From Palaemon carinicauda (lineage: Eukaryota; Arthropoda; Malacostraca; Decapoda; Palaemonidae), in NCBI RefSeq assembly GCF_036898095.1, contig NC_090738.1:56444648-56508647 (forward strand): DNA of 64,000 bases. Direction: 5' to 3'. Under the pieces are notes generated by a model. That model ran no database searches. It was not told the DNA's origin and was given only the letters and a program-made list of their open reading frames with translations. Below, piece by piece: positions 10,240 to 19,800 of this stretch; positions within the stretch are counted from its first letter, which is position 1; each line of letters starts with the position of its first letter. A program made the position numbers and the translations under genes.

Positions 10240-11370
10240 AATTTGCTTGCCATTATTTCTGAGCCTCGCCTGATGTTCATATTACTTCCTCCCCAGAAGC
10301 TGGGTTTATCAACATCTACCCCTAAAATTTATAAAAAATTATCTCATTTTTTCCTTTCAATAGACATGCTTTTAGTAAACTAATAAGACACACTAGCAGT
10401 TAATGGCAAGAAGAAAAGCACCAGTCTTTGTTATTTCAGTTTCTCTGTTACCATCAGTACAACTCTATGTATCCCTCTTCCAGATTGTGATAAGTTTTAT
10501 TATATTTTAAGATCTTGCTTTGGATTTCTTAGTAATTACTGCGATTTAATTACCGTTGTGAGGAGTTCGATTGCCTCTCTATTCCTTACAAACCATGTTT
10601 CCAGTTTGAGTGTTATTATCATCATTAAAGATATAGAGATTTACCCGTTCGTTCTAGGAGAAAAATTTGGCTCCTACAGAGCTGACGAGTGCTAATGGAG
10701 CCAACTTCTAGTTCAAGGGGAAATCCAGAGAAAGCAAGACTAGTTGTTTATAGTGGGGATGAAGACTATGACATGCTAGCACTGTTCTCTAATACACACT
10801 TAACCAGCTAAGCTTTGATAATAATATGCTTTAAAGTTTTATTCTACCATGTATTTAGATTCCTGTGTTTAATCTCAGAGGGCCAGCATATCTTCATTTG
10901 TAAGTGATTATATAATTCTGATATTACCTGACTGGTTGCTAATTCTAACCTGACTTCCTTAGACAGATGTAGGGTAATAGTGCTCCATTTAGTTTCGGTG
11001 CGGGTTCTGAATGTTCACTATGTATTACAGTCAAGATTCTCTTGCAGAGCCTCAACTTCTTTAATTACTTTATATTATTCTGTTGATAAAATACTGCATT
11101 CCTAGTCACTATTTTAGACAACTTGATTGCAAGGCAGAATAACTTGGTAGTCTGGATCCTAATATCCCTCCACTTGCTATCGTAAGTGGTGTTAAGCAAT
11201 CTCATTTTTCATTTGTGGATGGCATTTCATATCATATGATTCTATTAACTCTTTAATGTTGTTGGTAAGGTTTCAGTTACAGCTGACCCATTTCATCATA
11301 TTTTGGACGGCATTGCACTTCGTTTGCTTGCTAGCTCAGCCACCAGCTCATCATGGGTTAACACAAACTG
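10240..11370 (+). repeat. Dispersed repeat R1, copy 1 (decayed, perhaps gag-like)
   Basis: Colinear, diverged similarity to 51500-52510, and in its last ~230 bases also to 15440-15770. Shared landmarks include a block before AGTTCA-GGGGAAATCC, a block around CTAACCTGACTT, and a final block around GGTTAAC. In the third copy the last block reads MAWHIIMITLALNVTDIV, a shape reminiscent of retroelement Gag, but all copies are full of stops. The family is not identified. Confidence 0.45.
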
Positions 11371-11864
11371 GGTAATGCTAAACACCAATATCTTTTTACT
11401 GAAATGAGTCTTACTAAGAAGAAAATGTAAAGTAATAGCAGGATTATTTCTATTCAGTGAAATATAGAAAATAAGAAATTTTACAGCATCATGTGGGAAA
11501 AATCTATTTTTGGGTGAGATAGCCATGTCGTCCTGATAGAAGTTCCATTCGGCAGCTTCCTACTTTATAATAATTTTAAGAGTGATATTACAAGAGAAGT
11601 ACCATCAGGTATCACAAGGTTCTAACCCCCGGAATGACTATCCTAAGATATCGCGTATAATCAGGGACATATCCGTAGATAACCATAGATATCTGCACCC
11701 CAAACAGATTTAACCCAGTCTGGTAATCTAAGGAGAAGGATAGGTGAGGAGCTTTTACATATCCTCTCCATAGTACTGTTCATCTCTGATACACTCATTC
11801 CACTAGTGTGAGAAGAGGCATCCGACGAGGCATCGGTGAGGGACAACGTAACGGGTGGGCGGGG

Positions 11865-11955
11865 CATCAGGATGACATGGCTATCTCACCAAAAATAGAT
11901 TTTTCCTACGTCAAAATCCCTTTTTTGGGCTCAAGCCATGTCGTCCTGATGGAAG
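11865..11955. repeat. ICR of fragment E
   Basis: Reverse complement of the left end (through CTACGTCAAAATCCC) joined by a T-run to TTGGGCTCAAGCCATGTCG, the reverse complement of the family's other end. The T-run is six bases rather than the four in families A and B. Confidence 0.75.
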
Positions 11956-12789
11956 TGTATCAGATAATTACCTATGCCTCGGTAGGAAGCCTCAAAGTGA
12001 GAGGTCCCAATACTGAAATGCACTTACAGGATTACTTCGACAAGACATAGGTATCACTCTCAACTATATATCCCAGAACAGTTCGGAGGCAAGAATGACA
12101 AGCATGATGGTTCGACAAGGAGGCAATAAGGACCAAAGGACCATCCTCAGCAATTGGAATTTCACCTGAGTCTAGTGTCGGGAACCTTAAGGAACCCGAA
12201 ACTAAAGGAGGTATCATAGGTGAGGCGTATGGAACCAAAACCCACCAGGAGACTAAATCCAATTATGTTCAGGAAGGATAATAATGAAAAGGCACACTAA
12301 AGTTAATGCCGCTACAGTAATTATAATTATAATAGTAGGGCATGAAATTAAAAGGTATGTAATAATTCACAGCCTTTTACTCGCAAGAATCAGTGCCAAG
12401 GTTAACGAGCAACCATCATTAACCGCATATAGAAAATTTTTGTACAAAGTAAATACATCCCATCTATACCCAGACATAAGGTAACATTAGTTGACAAATA
12501 CATGACATAAGGAACCAAAGGGAACTTATGACAAGATAAACATGATCAATAGCCACATGGTCACGCCTGTACAAAAAAAGGGAGTAATCACCCAAACCAA
12601 ATGAGATACAGCTTAACTACCATTTAGACAGTTAGGCTGTAGCACTGAAGGAACACACACAGTGTCGGAAAGACAAGTGAGCCTGAAAAGGGAAATGATG
12701 AAATGCACTTTTCCCATCTGTCCTTGAAGCAGAAACCAAATGTTTACTCATTGTTAATAACAAGCTGAAGTAGTGCTGTAGGATGCATT

Positions 12790-13810
12790 GTAGGCTACGT
12801 GGTTGCAGCGAGTTTGATAACACTTACTGCAGCCACCACAAAATGATGTATCTCTTCCAATTGCTTCAGATAATTCCCGAAGAAAACCCAAAAGGCCTTC
12901 CAACCAGTATATGCCTGCAGTCCCTCAAAGGACATATACTGGAAAAAGTTCAAGGAGGAAGCCACGTCCCTAGGGTCGAGACCCGATGTCATACTAACCG
13001 GGTCTGCTCTTTGTATGAAGTGAGCAATTTTAGCTCTTAACTGTTTCAGAGACCAATCAGATTCCACTGTATCTATTTGAAATAAATGACCACCCTTGAA
13101 CAGCACTGTTCTTAGTAAATACACTTTTGAACAGTGCACTGGACACAGGGAAGGATCACCTGGTAGGGGAACTCTTTTTCATAGACCCCAACATTTAAAG
13201 GGAAGTTCATTCTTAGCCAGAAAGTGGAATCAGGGTTTAAATCAACCTCGCCATTATCCATAAATGCAATGTAGTCATTGTCTCTAGAAATCATCACAAT
13301 GTCACTAACCCGAGCACCGGAAGCCATCGCAATTAAAAAGATGACTTTCTGATTGAGATCATGAATAGAAGCCGTTTGATTGTCTATGTCCGAAGTGAAT
13401 TGCCAAACTTTGTCCAAAGACCAAGAGATAGGCTTCGGTGGAGCCGACAGCCGCAGCCTTGTACAAACCTTCTGAATTTGTTGAGAGATCCGAGTTAAAG
13501 CCGACATCAAAGGCATATAGTATAGGTCTAGCGAGGGCCAAATTGTACAACGAAATCATGGAGGAAGCTAGACCTTAACTGTGCAAAGCAAGCAGGAAAC
13601 CTAAACAAAATCCATAGTAATCAACCCTGGAATTTGCCTTTGACTAATTTGACCCATTTCGTCCATGACGTTTCATACTGAGTCATGGTGTTAGACGACT
13701 AATAGTTTCTGCAAATGCCAACTTATCACGTTGAAGTTGGAACTTCTTTCCCAGGGCTAGGGCATGAAAATCATGAGATGAGGGTTGTTCAATCTCCATG
13801 ATAAAGCATA
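12790..13810 (-). pseudogene. Fragment E tyrosine recombinase
   Basis: Frames aligning with the YR of families A and B, but more distant. The N-terminal part has TQYETSWTKWVK near 13660. The catalytic part has ASGARVSDIV (first Arg), DPRDVASSLNFF (Arg of the His-x-x-Arg pair, with the His position substituted), and YTGWKAFWVFFGNYLK with the presumed Tyr nucleophile. At least two frameshifts separate these pieces (near 13115 and 13520). Loss of the His and the frameshifts mark it as inactive. Confidence 0.75.
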
Positions 13811-13838
13811 AATAATCTCCTGCTGTTCCTCCTGGGAC

Positions 13839-14134
13839 AGAATCGGGTTGGTCACGGCACCAACTTGGAGTTCAAATCCGGACAACTAGAAAAAAAGGAA
13901 GAAATCAACAAAATTACAATACAATGCAAGTATATCCATTAAAGGCACCATTGCAAAGGCTTTGTCTCGACCCTTTAAATTCTGAAGAATCGGGTTGGTC
14001 ACGGCACCAACTTGGAGTTCAAATCCGGACAATTAGAAAAAAAAGGAAGAAATGAACAAAATTACAATACAATGCAAGTATATCCATTAAAGGCATCATT
14101 GCAAAGGCTTTGTCTCGACCCTTTAAATTCTGAA
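13839..14134. repeat. Two-copy tandem duplication, period 147 bp
   Basis: AGAATCGGGTTGGTCACGGC begins at 13839 and again at 13986. The copies are nearly identical apart from one extra A and a few substitutions, so the duplication is recent. It lies at the truncated 5' edge of fragment E. Confidence 0.85.
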
Positions 14135-14879
14135 ACTAGGCCTGACCAAATGAGCAGCAGCTCCTGTACCAGTCATGAATAATAAAATCAAATGGGTAGG
14201 AGTCCTTAAGTTTTGATTTACCCTTCTCTATAGAAAGATGAGAATGAATAAAATACTGAGTACATTCCTTGTGAACCTCACATTCCTTATTAAAAGCTTT
14301 CTAATAAGTTGCTGAAGACAAGTTCTGATGCTGTTTTCCCTCTTTGTTTTTTCTCTTTTTTTTGTGGACACAGTTGTTAATTTGTTATCTTAATGACAAA
14401 GAAAAACTAGTAATTCTAGTCTAGTTTAGTCTTCAACCCTTTAAAACCTCTAGGGCAATGTGACTTATACAAGACTAATCACTCAATCTAATTTTGGAAA
14501 CAATTTAATTTCATCTTTTAAGGCTACCATTACTGGTAATAAACAAAATCTTTACATGCGGGGTTTGCAAACGGGTTTTCTATTGTTGCTGTTTTTAGGT
14601 AATAATGTATGTGTTCTCGAAATACTTTCCTTGGCCATTTCTATAAGAGTTTTTCCTAGTGTTATAGAAGGCTTACTTTTATCCAAAACGGCTAGATAAG
14701 TTGATATGAGGGGAATTGTGACGGTAATTCTGCTCCAGCCTTTATCTTCGCAAGTCCTATGAACTTTTTTTAATGTCATTAATGTCTTTAGAGAAACCTC
14801 AGAAATCAAGTTTGGTTCAGGAATAAAGGTAAAGATTGATACCAATGCTTTGACGGAGTAATCCGGTTAGCAAATTTCG

Positions 14880-15418
14880 GTTTTATTCGAGGCCTCCTAC
14901 CAAGGCATAGGTAATTCTCTGGTACACTTCCATCAGGTCGACATGGCTCAAGCCCAAAAAAGGGATTTTGACGTAGGAAAAAAATATTTTTGGACGAGAT
15001 AGCCATGTAGTCCTGATGGCGCACCTGTTACTGCGTCCCTTCCCATTTCCTCGTAGGATGTTTCTTTTTCACAGTAGTTCCGCTGCGATATGGAATGAAG
15101 CGCCAGAGACATATGGGAGCACCGAAAGGTGATAGGTTATGTAACGGCTCCTCTCTCATCCTTCCCCTTAGTGGATTAGACTGGGTAAAGTCTATTGGGG
15201 TCCAGATATCTTTGGTTATCTTAGGATACGTCCCTCATTATACACAATATCTACGGATAATCGTTCCGGGGATTGGAACCCTGTGATACCTGACGGTAAT
15301 TCTCTTGTAATATTACTCGAAGAAATATTATACAGTAGGAAGCAGCCGAAGGGAACTTCCATCAGGACGACATGGCCATCTCACCCAAAATTAGATTTTT
15401 CCTACATCAAAATCCCTT
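14880..15418 (+). mobile_element. Fragment F: 3' end of a third-family DIRS element
   Basis: Plus-strand counterpart of fragment E: an ICR (14930-15020) and a complete 3' ITR ending in the reverse complement of the 27-base extension (CCTACATCAAAATCCC, then T-run). It matches 11495-12000 in inverted orientation with many substitutions. All coding parts are missing. With E it makes an inverted pair of about 0.5-kb arms separated by about 2.9 kb. Confidence 0.75.
14930..15020. repeat. ICR of fragment F
   Basis: Joins CATGGCTCAAGCCC to the extension through AAAAAA then GGGATTTTGACGTAGG; the six-base A-run agrees with the T-run in E. Confidence 0.75.
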
Positions 15419-15439
15419 TTAGACACCTAGAATTTGTGA

Positions 15440-15770
15440 GGCAGATGATGTAGATAGTAGCCAGGTTCCTTATATCCCTCCCCTCGCTAAAGTAAGTGCC
15501 TCTGTACAACCGATTACCTCAAATGCCCAGATAGTAGTCTGGGTATTCTATCACTCTTGATGAAATAAGCCCCTTTTACAACTTTTTTGTGTGGTTGACA
15601 TGGGAAATAGTATGATTTCCTTATATAATCTTTTACTGTTGAATTACGTTATGGATTTGCTAAATCTGCTCCATTTTATCATGTTTGAGTAGCTGTGTAT
15701 GTCATTCGCTTGCAAGATCAGCCCTTAGGTCATCTCATGCTTTTATCTTATACTGTAAGGCAAATGTCAG
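15440..15770 (+). repeat. Dispersed repeat R1, copy 2 (short)
   Basis: Diverged match to the last part of 10240-11370 and 51500-52510: ATCCCTCCCCTCGCTAAAGT aligns with the CACTTGCTATCGTAAGTGG block, then the GACATGG and CGCTTGCAAG blocks. It starts just right of fragment F. Confidence 0.45.
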
Positions 15771-16988
15771 GATTAGTACCACACTTGCTTAAACAGGATT
15801 AAGCCATCTCGGATATTACAAGGAATGTATTTAAGGCTTTTAGTATTAAAGGGCTTCCAGTAACCAGGTTACTTTTTAGCATCTGGACCTGGTTTTACAG
15901 TACCTAAAAGGCTCATTCTTTTGAACAGTTGGAAAATCTTTCACTTTAGATTTCACAGCTAAAATACTTTTCCTATTAACATTGGCTTAATCTAAATGCT
16001 TAATAAACAGTAAAAACTATCTTTTGAAGTATGCTTTTGAGCCTAAAATGATTTTCTCTCTTTTGTCTTTCTCCAGAACAAACTATTTTTTAAGATCAAG
16101 AGTCTGCTGCAATCATTTCACTTCCCCTCTTTAGAAATGGCTGTAAATAATGTATCAGAAGAGATTTTTTTTGTATGGTAAGAGCCATTTATTTGTACAA
16201 CTTTGGATATTAACTAGCACAAAGGGATTAGAATTCCAAATTGTCCTCTGTCCAATAATGCATGTCACAGAAACTCTCAAATGAATTGGATTCAAATCTT
16301 ATAAAAGCCCTGAAGGTCAAGGTTCAGGATACTAAGAGTAGAATTATATCTCTTAAATTTTGCAGAAATCTTTCTTTAGAAAGTTTTAGAGACAGCCCAA
16401 TGGCGTACTATGTTGGTATTACCTGAACATTATTTTTAAGAATCCTGGTTTTTTATCAGATTGCTGGACTTTATGGCCAATAGTGGCTGCTGACAATGTG
16501 GCTTTTTAACTTTTGAAATTTAGTTGATTCCTGCTTATCTAACAATCAAAATTTTTCAAATATTGTTAGAAAATCCATCTGGAGTTAAATATTTCAAGGA
16601 TGGCTTGTTTACCAGTATTTGGACTGGTTGAATCTAGAATATGGATTAACTTTTTTAAAGTTTTTTCATTCTATAATCTTACCTATTTATTCCTCAACTG
16701 GTGTCTCACTTCCATCATTGTGTGGGATTCAGCAATATGAAAATAACGGTAGGTTCATAGATATAAATGGAATTTTAATAATAAAATTTGTCCACCCTTC
16801 TACCCCACTGACTTGTGAGGTCAAGAGGATAGGGAATAGTTTGACTTCTAAATCGAAATAAAAGCTCTGGTACTTTGCTTCTAGCCATTGGCTGCTTGTT
16901 TATCTCCTTATTTTATTACTATCATGTATCTATTACAAGGAAAGAAAATGGATTTTTTTTTTATAAAATTTAGGGGTAACTGTCAATA
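15771..16988. other. No assignable gene
   Basis: AT-rich; plus-strand translations hint at decayed retroelement protein, but no motif is secure enough to name. An open frame at 16619-16861 is unremarkable. Confidence 0.45.
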
Positions 16989-18026
16989 AAGGGATTTTGA
17001 CGAAGGAAAAATCTATTTCTGGGCGAGAGACCCGTGTCGTTGTCTCAACTTGGGAATCTTTCAAAAATTCATCTAATTTCTTGATAGCTGAGTCATATTA
17101 ACGGAGAGTAGAGTCCCTTTTGTCTGATTACAGGAAAATAGTATTCAAAGAATCGATGTTTGTACCACGTTGGGCTGCGAACTTCATGAACTCCATAAAG
17201 TTAGGGCATTCAGAATCCTTGAGGAAGCGAACACGTTGCGAGTTTGCACTGTCTTTGTTATCACCGGATTGGGAATCCGCTGGGGGCGGAGATCTAGTTC
17301 TAGCAACAAGGGGAACCAAGTGCTCTTGGGCCAGTTGGGGGCTACGAGAGCCACTCGACCTTTGACGGATCTGAGTTTGTGCAGAACTTTCAGCGGGAGA
17401 TTCACCGGAGGAAACAGATAAATCGTCTTCCAGGTATTCCAATCTAGAATCATAGGGTCCGTGGCATAAGCCTGAGGGTCCAGGTTACAGGTGCCACTTG
17501 TGCATTGCCGCCAAGGGAAAAAACTTCAACATGATGTGGTTTATCTGGGCTGATCAGGAGCCCTCTCTGTTGAGGCAGTGTACTATGCCTGCGCTGTCGA
17601 GAACCAGTCTGATATGGAGGTTCCTGGCTGGGTTGAGACGTTTTAAAGTGAGGAAGACTGCCATGATTTCTAGGACGTTGACGTGTATTTGTTAAAAGAC
17701 CGGTGACCATAACCCTTGGACTTTCTTGTGTTGTAAAGGAACCGACTTGGAAAGATTCTTGATCTTTCAAAGTCTGCAGACTTTTTCTCAGGGTTGGGGA
17801 AAGGCAAGCACGTCTGTCTCGGCGTATTGCGGTTGCTCTGGAGCGCCACACCCTGTTTATGTCCCTGAGTTTGGACCTCAGGATGATGTCTGTCACGGAG
17901 GCGAAGTGTAAAGAACCTAGGATCTACTCTCGGCTTCTTCGGAAGGCCAACTTTCCCCTGAGAAATTTGTTTGTATTCCTCCCTATCACCTTCTTCCACT
18001 GGGCAACACGGGTCGGAGCCCAGAAA
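16989..18026 (-). mobile_element. Family-A DIRS copy A3, internally deleted, both ends kept
   Basis: Begins with the full 27-base extension (AAGGGATTTTGACG) and ends CACGGGTCGGAGCCCAGAAAA, both as in A2. Between them only about 1 kb remains, very close to A2 RNase H/methyltransferase and recombinase N-terminal sequence. The left end jumps from CCCGTGTCG into the recombinase near 17040, and the right end is reached from inside the polyprotein near 17995. No ICR remains. No target-site duplication is seen. Confidence 0.8.
17128..17896 (-). pseudogene. A3 remnant of RNase H/methyltransferase and recombinase
   Basis: Frames LRDINRVWRSRATAIRRDR (17450-17896) and DWNTWKTIYLFPPVNL (17184-17453) match the A2 polyprotein; the latter keeps the FPP motif. 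The overlapping recombinase frame (17128-17442) covers LAQEHLVPLVARTRSPPPAD and CPNFMEFMKFAAQRG. Part of the RNase H core between these is deleted, so no domain is complete. Confidence 0.75.
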
Positions 18027-18550
18027 ACCAGGTTTCAGAAGAAGGGGCAATATGAACAGCAGATGACTAAAGAAATAATAATTTTACAATTAAAATTACA
18101 TTTTTTTGTTACTTTTATACTAGGATTAACTTCCAATATGTGCAGCTTAGCTTAGTACTACCATCATTGTGTATTGAAAAAATTTAGCGTTTTGTAATTA
18201 GAAGTTGGAAATATTTTTGGAAGGCTTATGCTGGTGATAAAAGATGCCTTTACTTTTTAACATTTACAACACCTGACCACATAACCAGTAAAACTGAAAT
18301 CTTTAGCTTTTCTTTTTTTGTGTTCTTTTGTATGTTTAAAAATAAAACCTATTCACCTCCTCTGGATTGAAATCTATTAAAAATTCATATTTGAAACACA
18401 AGTACAGTATCCATATCTTTATGAAACTGATGAATTTATATTTCTATATTTTCACAGCTTTATTCTTCTAGAATACAGAAAAACTATTCAAATTCAAATT
18501 AACCTACTTGTGGTTTTTATAAGTTAGGAAAAAGTTAGTGCAAGGTAAAT
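18027..18550. other. No feature seen
   Basis: AT-rich DNA between A3 and D with no coding or repeat signal. Confidence 0.5.
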
Positions 18551-18796
18551 AAGGGATTTTGACGAAGGAAAAATCTATTTCTGGGTCGACCTGTCACATT
18601 CCAATGTTAAGTACCATAGTTTGTTTTGACAGTTTTTTATTGTCCCGGGCTTTTGTTTTATATCCAGTATAGTCTGTTTTATTATTCCCGTCTGGCCTTT
18701 CATGGCGGCCATTGTTTGTTAACTTGTTTGGGAATTCATCTTTGTCTGCCCGTTTAGTACTCTGTCACTTAGGTTCTTGGTTAAGTCCCTGGCCTT

Positions 18797-19800
18797 ATGC
18801 CTTTAGAGCTCACCCCACACAAAGGTTCCTACACTATTTTTACGACAGCGGCCTCCATCTCTTTGCCACTCATAGACAAAGTCACAGAGCTGACTATACA
18901 GGCCATCAAGGAAGGCTCTTCCATGCCGGCTCTCAAGGAGACGGACCCCACCTCTTTGCTTATTCCGGGTACCTCGGCAGCCTGGGATGCTGCGGCTTCT
19001 ACCTTCACGGTGGGGAAACTAGACCCGGACTGTGCCTCTACTCTTTTCTCTGAGAAGCTTCCCAGATTAATAGAGAGTCTTCTCAAAACTGAGTTCGAGA
19101 CCTGTACTAGACTGGCTAGGTCCCTCCAATCCATCACCTCCATGGAGTCCCTGGCATCTCTTTACCCAGAGGAAACGCTGTTCAGAGTCGCCACAAAGAA
19201 CCAGCTGCTATCCTACCAAATAGATCTCCATGACTTCTGGTCAGCTCGGGTTAGTTGCAGGAAGTTCGTTCTGTCGGAGGCCACCATCAGGCATGAGCCG
19301 AACAGACTGATAGCGTCCTCCTGCTGGGGTAAGACCCTCTTCCCTCAGACCGAGGTGGATAAGGTTCTTCAGGACGCAGCGAGGGCAAACCAGAATTTGC
19401 AGGTAAGGTGGGGTCTCTCAGCCAAAAAGAGGTTCGAACCCCAGAGACACACGTTCTTCAAGAAGAAGCAGAGGTTTAGTCCTTACAAGGCGGCCCGGGT
19501 ACCTCGTCCCCACAGCCTTCCGCGGCCTCGACTTCTCGACAACAGGCGCCTCCTCAGCAGGTAGTCTACCTCGCTGCTCCCCCTGGTACACAGCCCAACC
19601 CCTCTTGGATGCCCTCACCTGCATACAACCCTGTCTACGAATCCTCCGGTTCCTTTCGTGGATACCAAAGAGGGAGTTTCAGAGGTAGAGGACAGTTCCG
19701 CCAACGCGGCGGGCCTAGAGCAAGGGGTTCCCGTGGAGGGAGGGGCCCTAAGTTCACTCCCTCCCAGTGTGATGCCGGTAGGAGGGAGACTTTATCACTT
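18797..19800 (+). pseudogene. B Gag, N-terminally truncated, one frameshift
   Basis: The frame from 18797 matches A2 Gag: TVGKLDPDCASTLFSEKLPRL, CRKFVLSEATIRHEPNRL, LFPQTEVDKVLQDAARANQ and VRWGLSAKKRFEP. Near 19498 a one-base shift moves the reading to the frame of YNPVYESSGSFRGYQRG and an RG-rich tail (RGSRGGRGPKF), the likely RNA-binding end. The N-terminal part, encoded by separate exons in A2, has been deleted together with the 5' ITR. The tail frame overlaps the start of the RT frame at 19658. Confidence 0.75.

Larger units (their letters stand above)
11495..13850 (-). mobile_element. DIRS-type element, third family, fragment E (3' half)
   Basis: The left end reads GGAAAAATCTATTTTTGGGTGAGATAGCC, the inner part of the same 27-base extension as families A and B followed by a family-specific ITR. 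An ICR lies at 11865-11955 and a decayed tyrosine recombinase at 12790-13810. The first bases of the left end are diverged or lost. The 5' half (gag, RT, RNase H) is absent; similarity stops near 13850, close to a tandem duplication. Confidence 0.75.

Noticed and set aside
14552..14845. 97-codon minus-strand frame with ordinary composition
   Set aside because: It has no recognisable motif, no splice or start support and overlaps an open frame on the other strand; left uncalled.
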